Numbered from the stretch's first letter, positions 19,165-28,006 are shown. The stretch: DNA of 64,000 bases from Amycolatopsis decaplanina DSM 44594 (GCF_000342005.1 NZ_AOHO01000020.1:1-64000), one strand, 5' to 3'. The notes: generated by a model from the letters alone, not told the origin. A program made the numbers and translations.

Positions 19165-20019
19165 ATGCGAAAACTCCTCATCGGCGCGGTGGTTTCGGCA
19201 TTGGTCCTCCTCTTTCCGGCTCCGGCACAGGCGGCGACGATCCGTCCGGTGACCGGGTTCGGGAGCAATCCCGGTGCGTTGCGGATGTTCGAATACGTTC
19301 CTGACGGATTGCCGTCCGGACGTCCGGCGGTGGTCGTGCTGCACGGCTGCACGCAGGACGCCGCCGGCTACGCGCGCGGCTCCGGCTGGGTCGGGCTCGC
19401 GGACAAGCTGCGGTTCAAACTCGTTCTGCCGCAACAGGTTTCGGCGAACAACTTCAGCAAGTGCTTCAACTGGTTCCAGGCGGGCGACATCGAACGTGGC
19501 CACGGGGAAGCCGAATCGATCGCGCAGATGGCGCGGTTCTCGGCCGGAAGCCGGACGTACGTGACCGGTCTGTCGGCGGGTGGCGCGATGACCTCGGTGA
19601 TGTTGACGGCGTATCCGGAACTGTTCGCGGGCGGGGGTGTCGTCGCGGGGCTTCCTTATGGCTGCGCGACTTCGATGATCGACGCGTACTCCTGCATGAA
19701 TCCAGGCAAGAATCTGACCCCGAAGCAATGGGGCGACAAGGTGCGGGCCGCGGGCACGGGGCCGCGTTCGCCGGTCAGCGTCTGGCACGGGACCGCGGAC
19801 TACACGGTGGCCCCGATGAACATGCGTGAGCTTTCCGAGCAGTGGAACGACGTCGGCGCGGCCGTCGACACGCACGCCGTCACCGGGATGGGGCACGGTC
19901 AGCCGATCGCGCCGGGATCCGGTTGCGGGCAGGCGGGACCGTATCTGCTCGACGTCGGTGTGTGCGCCGCGGCGGAACTCGCGGCGAAGTGGCGGCTAGG
20001 CGAGGACGGCGTCCAGTAG
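19165..20019 (+). CDS. Secreted PHB depolymerase-family esterase
   Basis: 284 aa with a Sec signal peptide (MRKLLIGAVVSALVLLF, cleavage near AQAA). VVLHGCTQDAAGYA holds the oxyanion loop, VTGLSAGGAMTSVML the lipase box serine, WHGTADYTV the aspartate and GMGHGQPI the histidine. This is the Esterase_phd / short-chain-length PHA depolymerase catalytic domain (type 1) without a separate substrate-binding domain, so some members are acetylxylan or feruloyl esterases instead. A GTG immediately before the ATG is an equal start candidate. Its 3' end overlaps the convergent ArsR gene by 24 bp. Confidence 0.82.
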   Translation: MRKLLIGAVVSALVLLFPAPAQAATIRPVTGFGSNPGALRMFEYVPDGLPSGRPAVVVLHGCTQDAAGYARGSGWVGLADKLRFKLVLPQQVSANNFSKCFNWFQAGDIERGHGEAESIAQMARFSAGSRTYVTGLSAGGAMTSVMLTAYPELFAGGGVVAGLPYGCATSMIDAYSCMNPGKNLTPKQWGDKVRAAGTGPRSPVSVWHGTADYTVAPMNMRELSEQWNDVGAAVDTHAVTGMGHGQPIAPGSGCGQAGPYLLDVGVCAAAELAAKWRLGEDGVQ

Positions 20020-20301
20020 GCCGGGGAAGCGCGCGTGGACGTCTTCGGTCCGTAGCTCGACCCAGCGGGTCCGGCCCTCGACGAACGTCGTCGTGAGGCC
20101 GGCCTCGCGCAAGACCTTCCAGTGATGGGAAAGCGTCGGCGCGCTGATCTCGACGTCGTACTCGGTGATGGCGCAGCTTCGCGGCGAAGGGTTGCTTCGC
20201 AGGGCGCGGATCAGCTCCAGGCGCACAGGATCCGCGAGCGCCTGGAGCACCGGCACGATCTCGATCTCGTCGACCGCCGGCTGCGGCAGCGTGCTGCTCA
20301 C
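19996..20301 (-). CDS. ArsR-family transcriptional regulator
   Basis: 101 aa. A winged-helix domain: VLQALADPVRLELIRALRSN is the typical first part, SAPTLSHHWKVLREAGL the recognition helix and TRWVELRTEDV the wing. There is no metal-binding ELCVCDL-type motif, so it is probably not an arsenic sensor. GTG 20301 has GGAG five bases upstream. Divergent from an MFS exporter with two copies of ATTYGA-N6-TCRAAT between and in the start of that gene, so it most likely represses the pair. Confidence 0.88.
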   Translation of the reverse strand: MSSTLPQPAVDEIEIVPVLQALADPVRLELIRALRSNPSPRSCAITEYDVEISAPTLSHHWKVLREAGLTTTFVEGRTRWVELRTEDVHARFPGLLDAVLA

Positions 20302-20312
20302 GTCGCTCCAAA

Positions 20313-20377
20313 CTATTTGACAGTCATCGAATAGTCCGGCCACTATACCTCGTATGACGATTCGACGATCATCAAAT
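20313..20377. promoter_or_regulatory. Two ArsR-type operators and promoter
   Basis: Site 1 (20313-20334) is CTATTTGA-CAGTCA-TCGAATAG and site 2 (20360-20377) is ATTCGA-CGATCA-TCAAAT; both fit ATTYGA-N6-TCRAAT. Site 1 overlaps a TTGACA (20317-20322). TATACC (20344-20349) lies four bases before the MFS start codon, so the transcript is probably leaderless. Site 2 lies within the first codons of the MFS gene. Confidence 0.6.
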
Positions 20378-21523
20378 GATCGGCTCGCTCTGGGGGCTCT
20401 GCTGGTTCTCGCCGTCGGGACGTTCACCGTGGGCACCGACGGGTTCGTCCTGAACGGACTGCTGCCCATCATCGCCGCCGACCTGAACGTCTCCGAGGCC
20501 GTCGCGGGCCAGCTGACCACGGTCTTCGCGGTGACCTACGCGATTTCTTCGCCGCTCATCGCGGCTTTTACCGGACGGCTGGACCGGCGGTGGGTGCTCG
20601 GTGCGGGGATGGTGCTGTTCACGATCGGCATGGCCGGTCAGGCGCTCGGCGAGTCCTTCGCCGTGGTGGCCGTCGCACGCGTGCTGGCCGCCCTCGGCGC
20701 CGCCGCTTTCCAGTCCAACGCCTACGTCCTCGCCGGCGCCCTGGCGTCGGACGAGCGCCGCGGCCGCGCTCTGGCCACCGTCTCCAACGGGATGAGCGTG
20801 TCGATCGTGCTCGGCGTGCCGATCGGGGTGGTTGCCGGGAACTGGTTCGGCTGGCGCGCGGTGATGTGGGGGATCGGCGCGGTGGCGGTGGTCGTGACGC
20901 TGCTCGTACCGCTGCTGCCCGGCGTCCGGATGCCGACGGTGACCCTGCGGGACAGGCTCGCCGTCGTCGTGCGGCCGCCGATCGCGCGCGTGCTCGGCGT
21001 AAGTGTTCTCGGCACCGCTGCGGGCTTCGCGGCCTTCGTGTACCTGCCGGTGCTGGTGGCTCCGGTGGCGGCGGGCGCGATGATCTCGTGGCTGCTCGTC
21101 GGTTTCGGGATCGGGCAGATCGCGGGCAACGCCTTCGCGGGCCGGGCCACCGACTCACTCGGCTCCGCGCGCGTCCGATCGATCTCGCTCGTCGGGACGG
21201 TCGTGACGCTGGCGCTGCTGGACGTCGCCGTGCTGAGCCTGCCCGGCGCGCTGATCCTCGCGCTGGCTTCGGGGGTGTTCGGCGGAATGTTGATGGTGCC
21301 GCAGCAGCATCGGCTGTTCTCGCTGGCGCCTGACGCGCCGACGGTCGCCTTGGGGCTCAACGGTTCCGCGATCTACGGCGGTGGTGCGATCGGTGCCGCG
21401 CTGGGTGGCGTCGTCCTGTCGTCGGCGGGTGTCTGGTGGGTCGGTCCCGTTGCCGCGTTCGTCGCTCTGCTGGGCTTCGCGCTTTCGGTGCCTTCGCGCA
21501 CGCGGGTGCCCGAGCCCGCCTGA
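20354..21523 (+). CDS. MFS exporter (DHA1 / AraJ-like)
   Basis: 389 aa, 12 membrane segments. VGTFTVGTDGFVLNGLLPII and GLLPIIAADLNVSEAVAGQL followed by TGRLDRRWVLG are typical of DHA1 drug or sugar efflux proteins. GMSVSIVLGVPIGVVAGNWF is the antiporter motif C region. It probably exports a toxic small molecule, with the neighbouring ArsR protein as its repressor. ATG 20354 has no ribosome binding site; a -10-like TATACC just upstream suggests leaderless translation. A long hairpin follows the stop. Confidence 0.87.
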   Translation: MTIRRSSNDRLALGALLVLAVGTFTVGTDGFVLNGLLPIIAADLNVSEAVAGQLTTVFAVTYAISSPLIAAFTGRLDRRWVLGAGMVLFTIGMAGQALGESFAVVAVARVLAALGAAAFQSNAYVLAGALASDERRGRALATVSNGMSVSIVLGVPIGVVAGNWFGWRAVMWGIGAVAVVVTLLVPLLPGVRMPTVTLRDRLAVVVRPPIARVLGVSVLGTAAGFAAFVYLPVLVAPVAAGAMISWLLVGFGIGQIAGNAFAGRATDSLGSARVRSISLVGTVVTLALLDVAVLSLPGALILALASGVFGGMLMVPQQHRLFSLAPDAPTVALGLNGSAIYGGGAIGAALGGVVLSSAGVWWVGPVAAFVALLGFALSVPSRTRVPEPA

Positions 21524-21531
21524 TCGAAAGT

Positions 21532-21601
21532 GGGAGCAAGGGACCTTTGCTACCACTTGTCTCGACGTTGGGAGAAGCGATAGCAAAGGTCCCTTGCTCC
21601 C
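21532..21601. terminator. Long hairpin between convergent genes, AGCAAAGGTCCC word
   Basis: Perfect 21-bp arms (21532-21552 and 21581-21601) with a 28-base loop, nine bases after the MFS stop and ten before the Ni/Co transporter stop. The 12-mer AGCAAAGGTCCC in the arm also occurs inside two coding regions, at 27896-27907 and 48852-48863. Confidence 0.65.
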
Positions 21602-21611
21602 TTTCCGCAGG

Positions 21612-22721
21612 TCAGGGGCTCCCCGGTGGGAGGCGGGCAGACCAACGCTCCTCGATACGCGCGAACCGCCACACGAGGAGCGCGAAGAGCCACGTAAGCA
21701 CGAAGAGCGCTACGACCGCGTAGCCCACGTAGTCCAGGCTCAGCGCTCCGATCGCCGCGAGCGGTCCGGTCGTGATGCCGAACCGTTCGGTGATGATCGA
21801 GATGACCTCGATCGTCCCGATGAGCAAGGCGACCGCGACGGAAAGCGCGGTCACGGTGAGGTTGTAGTAGATCTTCCGCACCGGCTTCGCGAAGGCCCAG
21901 CCGTACGCGTAGTTCATGAAGCAGCCGTCGGCGGTGTCGAACAGTGTCATCCCCGCGGCGAACAGGATCGGCAGCACCAAAATCGCGTACCAAGGCAGCG
22001 AGAACGCGGCCGCGCCGCCGGCGAGCACCAGCAGGCTGATCTCGGTCGCGGTGTCGAAACCGAGACCGAACAGCACACCGATCGGGTAGATGTGCCAAGG
22101 CTTGCGCACCGCTTTGGTGGCGCCGCGGAGCAAACGGTTCATGAAGCCGCGGTTGTCGAGCTGCCGCTCCAGCGCCGCTTCGTCGAACTCGCCCCGCCGC
22201 ATGCGCCGGAAGACCTTCACGATGCCGACCAGCACCACCAGGTTCATGATCCCGATGAGGTACAGGAACACCGCGGAAACGGACGTCCCGATCAGCCCGG
22301 TCGCCTCGTGCAGTGCCGAGGAGTCGTCCTCGACGGCGCCGGCGAGCGCGCGCACGCCGAGCGACAACAGCAGGCACAGGACGAAGACGATCGTCGAATG
22401 GCCAAGGGAGAACCAGAAACCGACCGAAAGCGGCCGTTGCCCGTCGGCCATCAGCTTGCGGGTGGTGTTGTCGATCGCGGCGATGTGGTCCGCGTCGAAC
22501 GCGTGCCGCATCCCGAGCACGAAGGCCGTGACGCCGAGGCCGACCCCGAACACGCCCGTGGCGCCGAGCTCGTACTGGCGCGGCGCCACGAAAAGTGTCA
22601 GGACCCCCCAGCCGACGACGTTGAGCAGCAGGATGAATCCGGCCATCCCGGCGACGGACACCCGTTCGCGTCGCGTGAGGGCGAGGCGTCGGGATGAACG
22701 GGTCTGTCCGCCGGTGCTCAT
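21612..22721 (-). CDS. NiCoT-family nickel/cobalt transporter
   Basis: 369 aa with about eight membrane segments. The family signature RHAFDADHIAAIDN is intact, with FSLGHSTIVF and LGFDTATEISLL as the other two conserved metal-path motifs. High-affinity import of Ni2+ and/or Co2+ across the plasma membrane. The ATG at 22721-22719 is chosen because the family N-terminus begins near it (RRLALTRRERVSV); the frame is open to 22844. It lies 73 bp after murQ on the same strand. I saw no cobalamin riboswitch elements, only a short hairpin upstream. Confidence 0.9.
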   Translation of the reverse strand: MSTGGQTRSSRRLALTRRERVSVAGMAGFILLLNVVGWGVLTLFVAPRQYELGATGVFGVGLGVTAFVLGMRHAFDADHIAAIDNTTRKLMADGQRPLSVGFWFSLGHSTIVFVLCLLLSLGVRALAGAVEDDSSALHEATGLIGTSVSAVFLYLIGIMNLVVLVGIVKVFRRMRRGEFDEAALERQLDNRGFMNRLLRGATKAVRKPWHIYPIGVLFGLGFDTATEISLLVLAGGAAAFSLPWYAILVLPILFAAGMTLFDTADGCFMNYAYGWAFAKPVRKIYYNLTVTALSVAVALLIGTIEVISIITERFGITTGPLAAIGALSLDYVGYAVVALFVLTWLFALLVWRFARIEERWSARLPPGSP

Positions 22722-22730
22722 GACCACCCG

Positions 22731-22758
22731 GCCTCTCGGTCGCGAATCCCCGAGAGCC
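22731..22758 (-). promoter_or_regulatory. Short leader hairpin before the Ni/Co transporter
   Basis: A 9-bp stem with one mismatch (ggctctcgg / ccgagaggc) with a 10-base loop, ten bases before the start codon. It could affect translation or end murQ transcription. It is too short for a known Ni/Co or cobalamin riboswitch. Confidence 0.3.
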
Positions 22759-22794
22759 TGGGCAGATGAGCGGGTGATGGGCAATCGGTGATGA

Positions 22795-23745
22795 TCAGCT
22801 CGCGCGCACCCGCAGGGAGTCGAGAGCCTTCCGTACGTGGCCATCGCTGGCCGTCAGCGCCTTCGCCGCGCTCGCGACGTCCTCGCCGGACAGCAGATGG
22901 ACCAGCGCGACCTTGAGGTCGCCGTCGGCCTCGGTGAGCGCGTCGGAGCAGTCCGCCATGCTCATCCCGGTCGCCTCGCGCAGGATCCGGATGGTCCGCC
23001 CGCGCAGCTTCGCGTTGGTCGCCCGCATGCTGACCATCAGGTTCGAATACGTGCGGCCGAGCTTGATCATCGTCGCGGTGGAAAACGCGGTGAGGATGAT
23101 CTTCTGCGCCGTGCCCGCCTTCATCCGTGTCGACCCGGCGATCGCCTCGGGGCCGGTGTCCACCGCGATGAGGACATCGACACCCGGCGGCGTCACCGCT
23201 GCCGGATTGCCCGAAACCAAAGCGGTACGGGCACCGCGACGGCTGGCCGCGGCCAGCGCGCCGAGGACATAGGGCGTCCGGCCGGAAGCCGTCAGCCCGA
23301 GCACGAAGTCGCCGGGCGCGACGGACTCGGCCACCTCGGCGGCTCCGGCCTTCGCGTTGTCCTCGGCGTCTTCGACGGCTTGGCGCAGAGCGCGCGCGCC
23401 GCCCGCGTGATGCGCGATGAACCAATCGGAGGGCACGTTGAACGTCGGCACGAGTTCCGCCGCGTCCAACGTCGCCAGCCTGCCGGAGGTGCCGGCCCCG
23501 AAGTAGTGCACGCGGTGGCCCGACCGCAGCGCCTCCACGGCGAAGTCGACCGCCCGCGCCACCTGCGGCAGCACCGCGGCGACGGCTTCGGGGACCCGGC
23601 GGTCCTCGGCGTTGATCGCGCCGAGGATGCCCATGGTCGACATCAGGTCGATGTCGGTCGTCCGTGGATTGCGCTGTTCGGTTGGCGAGTCGACGTGCAC
23701 CACCTGGCGTGGGACGGTCATCATGCGCCTCACTTTTTCGCTCAT
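22795..23745 (-). CDS. murQ: N-acetylmuramic acid 6-phosphate etherase
   Basis: 316 aa. It cleaves the lactyl ether of MurNAc-6-phosphate to GlcNAc-6-phosphate and D-lactate. SPTEQRNPRTTDIDLMSTM is the conserved N-terminus. The SIS sugar-phosphate site is VHYFGAGTSGRLATLDAAEL, GLTASGRTPYVLGAL is the second loop and TGPEAIAGSTRMKAGTAQK the signature region. The start ATG overlaps the murR stop by four bases. Part of the MurNAc recycling cluster with the upstream secreted enzymes; the cluster lacks a MurP phosphotransferase, so uptake and phosphorylation must come from elsewhere. Confidence 0.95.
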   Translation of the reverse strand: MSEKVRRMMTVPRQVVHVDSPTEQRNPRTTDIDLMSTMGILGAINAEDRRVPEAVAAVLPQVARAVDFAVEALRSGHRVHYFGAGTSGRLATLDAAELVPTFNVPSDWFIAHHAGGARALRQAVEDAEDNAKAGAAEVAESVAPGDFVLGLTASGRTPYVLGALAAASRRGARTALVSGNPAAVTPPGVDVLIAVDTGPEAIAGSTRMKAGTAQKIILTAFSTATMIKLGRTYSNLMVSMRATNAKLRGRTIRILREATGMSMADCSDALTEADGDLKVALVHLLSGEDVASAAKALTASDGHVRKALDSLRVRAS

Positions 23746-24740
23746 TTGCCGGTTTCCCGCGGCCGCCGCCTGCCGTCGGGCCGGACGCCCAGACGGTGCG
23801 AGCCAACCGCGTCCCTGGTCGCGTCGAGCGCGTTGACCGACGCGTCCATGTGCCGCTGCGCGACACCGATGAACAGGCAGTCGATGACGGTCAGCTGCGC
23901 GATGCGACTGGCGGTCGCACCCGAGCGGAACGTCGTCTCCCGCGCGGCCGTGGTCAGCACGTGGTCGGCGACCTCGGTGATCGGCGAACGCGGGAAGTTC
24001 GTCACGGCGACGGTGATCGCGCCGTGCTCGCGGGCCACGCGCAGCGCCTCGACGGTGTCCGTGGTCGCGCCCGTGTGGGAGATGCCGATCGCGACGTCCC
24101 CGGGGCTCAGCACGGCGGCCGAGGTGAGCATGATGTGCGTGTCCGACCAGGCGAAGCTGACCCGCCCGATGCGGTGCAGCTTCTGCTGCAGGTCCGCCGC
24201 GACGAACGCGCTCGCGCCCACGCCGTAGACGTCCACGCGACCCGCGCCCGCCACGATGTCGATCACGCGCTGTAGCGACGGGACGTCGAGCTGGTCGGCG
24301 GTCTCCTCCACGGCGCGGGCGTCCGCGAAGCTGACCTTGCCGATGACCGCGGCCAGGTCGTCCTCCGGCCCGATCTCGCCACCGAGGTTGCGGGTCGACC
24401 GCGCCTCGGACCGGGCGGTGTCGGCCGCCAGAGCGATCCTGAGCTGCGGGTATCCGCCGACGCCGACCGCCTTGCAGAACCGCGTGACGGTGGTTTCGCT
24501 GGTGTTGGCCGCGAGCGCGACCTCGGTGATGCTGCGCCGCGCGACCTGCGCGGGGTCGTCGAGGACGACCTTCGCGACGCGCTGCTCGGCCCGGGCGAGC
24601 CCGGGCAGGAGGGAGCGAATCCGGACAAGCGGGCTCGCGTCAGCGTCCCGTGTCGGCTGCGCCGGCACGGCCTCGGACGGTGCGGCCGCGATTACGGATT
24701 CGGTATCGCCCACCGTGGGAAAGTTACTAACCGTTGGCAT
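23742..24740 (-). CDS. murR: RpiR-family regulator, MurR-like
   Basis: 332 aa. The N-terminal HTH_6 domain (about 35-110, with RSITEVALAANTSETTVTRF and CKAVGVGGYPQLR) is followed by a SIS domain (about 160-290: VDVYGVGASAFVAADLQQKL, GISHTGATTDTVEAL). RpiR/MurR proteins bind MurNAc-6-phosphate through the SIS domain and release their operator. The first 30 residues are disordered. ATG 24740 is used; an upstream in-frame start at 24779 is possible. Overlaps murQ by four bases. Confidence 0.88.
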   Translation of the reverse strand: MPTVSNFPTVGDTESVIAAAPSEAVPAQPTRDADASPLVRIRSLLPGLARAEQRVAKVVLDDPAQVARRSITEVALAANTSETTVTRFCKAVGVGGYPQLRIALAADTARSEARSTRNLGGEIGPEDDLAAVIGKVSFADARAVEETADQLDVPSLQRVIDIVAGAGRVDVYGVGASAFVAADLQQKLHRIGRVSFAWSDTHIMLTSAAVLSPGDVAIGISHTGATTDTVEALRVAREHGAITVAVTNFPRSPITEVADHVLTTAARETTFRSGATASRIAQLTVIDCLFIGVAQRHMDASVNALDATRDAVGSHRLGVRPDGRRRPRETGK

Positions 24741-24950
24741 CTGCGACAAGGCTACCCACACCCTTCGGGAAGATCGCAACCTATCCGTGTCTGCGGATTC
24801 GATTTGCGATTAATCGTTGACCAGAAAGTCGCTAACCAGGTCGAGGCCGTTAACGAGGTCGAGCTAACGACTTGGCAACTTAGTGTCGCGACGCAAGGGG
24901 CCATGTCCCGGTCAACGGGGCGGTTTGGTCAGCGCAATGGAGCCGCCCGG
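24741..24950. promoter_or_regulatory. murR promoter region with inverted repeats
   Basis: This 210-bp gap between the AmiE-like gene and murR is less GC-rich than its surroundings. It holds the palindrome CGATTAATCG (24807-24816) and several GTTAACG/GCTAAC-like words, plausible MurR operators. Exact sites cannot be fixed by eye. Confidence 0.4.
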
Positions 24951-26726
24951 TTACCGAGTGCTCAACTTCCATCCGGTAGCGACGAAAGTAGGGGGATTAT
25001 GCTCACTGTCCAGCAGTATGCGGCCGCGTTCAGTGACTTTCACACCATCCAAAGAAATTCCGCGTCCGGTGTAACGGGCGTCGGTCGTGTAACGCCAGCG
25101 GAGGGTGATTTGTGAGCTTTGCGACACCTCGGCGGCGGCTCGCCACCAAGCCCGATGTCCATGTCCGCCGAGGCCGGGTTGGTCACCTGTGGGGGCGCCT
25201 GGCCCGCTTGCACGCAGAGTAATCGATTTCCAGGTGGCTCCACCGTCGGTACTTATTTCCAGGAAGAGCGAATCGGAGGGTCCTTCGGTGTCCACGAAGG
25301 TGTCGAAAGAGACCTTCAGCGGCCCGCCGCGCGTCCGTAACGGCGGAGTCGTGAGCGTGGCCGTGGAGACGTCCCCGGCGCCGCTGAACCACGCGTCGCG
25401 ACCGCGCACCGGGCGGACGGCCATCGCCTTCGCGAGCGAGCTCGCCCAAGTCTCCCTGGCGAGGTTGATCGAGCCCCAGTTCCGCGTCGGGTGCACACGG
25501 TTGGTGAGCAGGATCGCGAACGACCGCGACAGCGGATCGATCACCAGCGAGGTCCCGGTGAACCCGGTGTGGCCTGCCGTCGAGGGCGCCGACAGCGCGC
25601 CCATGTACCAGGGCTGGTCGAGTTCGAAGCCGAGCCCGTGCGCGTTGTCGGGGAACTTGTGGTTGTAGTTCGTCAGCATCGCCCGCACGGTCTCCTCACG
25701 CAGGATCCGGTGACCGCGGTACGCGCCGCCGTTGAGGATCGTCTGCGCCAGCACCGCCATGTCGGCGGCCGTGGAGAACACGCCCGCATGCCCGGCGACG
25801 CCGCCCAACGACCAGGCGTTCTCGTCGTGGACCTCGCCGCGTACGAGCCCCCGAGGCGGCTTCGCCGCGTATTCAGTCGCTGCGACCCTGGCGAGTTTCG
25901 ACGCCGGCGGGTTGTACCCGGTGTCCACCAGGCCCAGCGGCGCGGCGATGCGGTCCTGGACCACCTTGTCCAGCGGCGCCCCGGCCACCTTCTCGACCAG
26001 GAACCCGAGCGTCAGCAGGTTGATGTCGGAGTAGAGGTAGGTGCTGCCAGGCGGGTTCTTCAGCGGACTGTCGAGAACGGCCTTCCGGCGTGACGGGATG
26101 TCCGGGTAGCCCTCCCACAGCGACGGGAGCGGTGTCGCGGCGAAGCCCGAGACGTGGGTGAGCAGCTGCTGGACGGTCACGGCCTCCTTGCCGTTCACCC
26201 CGAACTCGGGCAGATACCGCACCACCGGCGCCGAGATGTCCAGCTTGCCCGCCTCGGCCAGCTGCATCACCGCGATGGAGGTGAACAGCTTCGAGATCGA
26301 GGCCATGTCGAAGATGGTGTCCGCGCGCATCGGCACCTGCTGCTCCGGTGGCAGTTCTGTGCCATTCGAGTCGGCGTAGCGGACCGCGCCACCGACAGCC
26401 TGGCGCTCGACGACCACGCCCTCGTGCGCGAGCAGGCCGACCGCCCCGGAGAAGTGCGGATGCCCGGTGACGTCCGGCTTCGTCCAGCTCTCGATGAACC
26501 GCTCGGCCGCCTTGATCGGCTCCGGGTCGAGGCCGACTTCGGAGGGCGCGCCGTCACGCAGGACGGTGGACGCGGGCGCGAAGCCTTCGCGCGGCCTGTC
26601 GAACCGGCCGGCCGCACGGTCTCGCTGCTGTTCGCTACTCGGAATCGCCTGTGCTCCCGCCGTCGACAGCGTGGTCGCCGCGACCAATACGGAAACAGCC
26701 GCGATCAGGATCTTCCTAACACGCAA
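24951..26726 (-). CDS. Secreted beta-lactamase-fold serine hydrolase (AmiE/YbbE-like) with C-terminal beta domain
   Basis: 591 aa with a Sec signal peptide (about 1-27). The beta-lactamase domain (about 60-430) has SxxK in ASISKLF (Ser143, Lys146), the Tyr motif in YLYSDIN (Tyr232) and HTG in AGHTGFTG as the third element. After it comes an extra domain of about 140 residues (SFDTFVDTEGPSDSLFLEIS; RWRYTTDARYTGRGISLDGV), like the beta-sandwich modules of M6 peptidases. In Bacillus a homologue in the same cluster (YbbE/AmiE) is the amidase that frees MurNAc from stem peptide. TTG 26726-26724 is chosen: GAGGGG lies seven bases upstream and it gives a proper signal peptide. It starts 11 bp after namZ. 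Confidence 0.82.
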   Translation of the reverse strand: MRVRKILIAAVSVLVAATTLSTAGAQAIPSSEQQRDRAAGRFDRPREGFAPASTVLRDGAPSEVGLDPEPIKAAERFIESWTKPDVTGHPHFSGAVGLLAHEGVVVERQAVGGAVRYADSNGTELPPEQQVPMRADTIFDMASISKLFTSIAVMQLAEAGKLDISAPVVRYLPEFGVNGKEAVTVQQLLTHVSGFAATPLPSLWEGYPDIPSRRKAVLDSPLKNPPGSTYLYSDINLLTLGFLVEKVAGAPLDKVVQDRIAAPLGLVDTGYNPPASKLARVAATEYAAKPPRGLVRGEVHDENAWSLGGVAGHAGVFSTAADMAVLAQTILNGGAYRGHRILREETVRAMLTNYNHKFPDNAHGLGFELDQPWYMGALSAPSTAGHTGFTGTSLVIDPLSRSFAILLTNRVHPTRNWGSINLARETWASSLAKAMAVRPVRGRDAWFSGAGDVSTATLTTPPLRTRGGPLKVSFDTFVDTEGPSDSLFLEISTDGGATWKSITLRASGPGAPTGDQPGLGGHGHRAWWRAAAEVSQSSQITLRWRYTTDARYTGRGISLDGVKVTERGRILLDSEHNPPTFVATGWKLSTR

Positions 26727-26737
26727 GGTCGTTCCCC

Positions 26738-28006
26738 TCAGCGATAGATGAGATGGCGACGGCGTTTCCGGTCGAACTCGGCCAGTTCGGCCTGCCATGA
26801 CCCGACGATCTCGTCCGCTCCGGCACCTTTGTCGATCATCGTGCGCAGCCTGTCGGAGCCGGAGAGCTTGTCGAGGAAGTTGTCCGGCCGCCACTTGAAC
26901 TTGTCCGGGTGCACCTGTTTCGCGGTGACGAACATGGTGACCGCGGTGCGGATGGCGTCGAACGCCCGCGGGTCCGTGACGGTCACCTGCACGCCGCCGC
27001 AGGGCTCGTTGACGAACTTGCCGAACGTCGGCACGAAGTACGCCTCACGGAACTTCACCCCGGGAAGCAGTAGTTCGCCGAGCTTCTCGCGCCAGCGCCA
27101 GTCGAGGCCCGGCGCGCCGACGATCTCGAACGGCCTGGTGGTGCCCCGGCCTTCGGAGAACACGGTGCCCTCGAACATCCCGGTGCCGGGATAGACGAGC
27201 GCGGTGTCCGGCGTCGGCATGTTCGGGCTCGGCGGCACCCAGGTCAGTCCGGTGCGGTCGAAGAGCTGGTCACGCCGCCAGTCGCGCACCTCGACGATTT
27301 CGAGCTTGCCCGGCGTGACACCTTCGGCGGGCAGGAACTCGGCGGCGAAGAACCGCGCGAGTTCGCCGACGGTCATGCCGTGCTGCTGCACGATCGGCTT
27401 CCGGCCGACGCCCGAGGCGAAGGCCGGGTTCAGCATCGGCCCGGCGGCCTTGCCGCCCAGCGGGTTCGGCCGGTCCAGCACGACGACCGCCGCGCCGACC
27501 TTCGCCGCCGCGACCATCGCCGTGTACAGCGACCAGATGTAGGTGTAGAACCGCGCGCCGACGTCGGCGATGTCGAAGACGACGGTGTCGACGCCCGCCT
27601 TCGTGAACATCCCGGCGAGCTTCGTCGCGTCGGCGCCGTACGCGTCGTACACCGGCACGCCGGTGCGCGGGTCGGTGTAGTCGCCCTCGGAACCGCCTGC
27701 CTGCGCGCTGCCGCGGAAACCGTGCTCCGGCCCGAACGCGGCGAGCGGCCGGACCCCGGCGGCGACCATCGAGTCGACGATGTGGTCGCCGTTCGCCAGG
27801 ACGCCTGTCGGATTCGACAGCACTCCGAGCCTGCGGCCGGACAGAGGCGCCCAGCCCCGGGCGGCGAGCACGTCCGCACCGGTGCGGGTGAGCGGGGGAC
27901 CTTTGCTCTCGCTTTCCGGCTGAGCCCCCGCGACCGAGGACCCGGCCGTCAGCGCGGGGACCGCGAGCGCGCCGGTGGCGAGGAAGTGGCGGCGGTTGAG
28001 GTTCAC
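26738..28006 (-). CDS. namZ: Exo-beta-N-acetylmuramidase NamZ (DUF1343)
   Basis: 422 aa with a twin-arginine signal (NLNRRHFLATGALAVPALTA). The DUF1343/YbbC body follows: GVLSNPTGVLANGDHIVDSM, FGPEHGFRGSAQAG, VFDIADVGARFYTYIWSLY, DRPNPLGG and PTFGKFVNEPCGGVQV. B. subtilis NamZ releases MurNAc from the non-reducing end of muropeptide sugars, and this protein should do the same outside the cell. GTG 28006 overlaps the nagZ stop. The linker after the signal peptide (PESESKGPPL) is encoded by a stretch containing the 12-mer AGCAAAGGTCCC, also found in an intergenic hairpin. Confidence 0.88.
   Translation of the reverse strand: MNLNRRHFLATGALAVPALTAGSSVAGAQPESESKGPPLTRTGADVLAARGWAPLSGRRLGVLSNPTGVLANGDHIVDSMVAAGVRPLAAFGPEHGFRGSAQAGGSEGDYTDPRTGVPVYDAYGADATKLAGMFTKAGVDTVVFDIADVGARFYTYIWSLYTAMVAAAKVGAAVVVLDRPNPLGGKAAGPMLNPAFASGVGRKPIVQQHGMTVGELARFFAAEFLPAEGVTPGKLEIVEVRDWRRDQLFDRTGLTWVPPSPNMPTPDTALVYPGTGMFEGTVFSEGRGTTRPFEIVGAPGLDWRWREKLGELLLPGVKFREAYFVPTFGKFVNEPCGGVQVTVTDPRAFDAIRTAVTMFVTAKQVHPDKFKWRPDNFLDKLSGSDRLRTMIDKGAGADEIVGSWQAELAEFDRKRRRHLIYR

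Noticed and set aside
22722-22794. Cobalamin or Ni/Co riboswitch before the Ni/Co transporter
   Set aside because: Only 73 bp is available and no conserved riboswitch boxes are seen; just one short hairpin.
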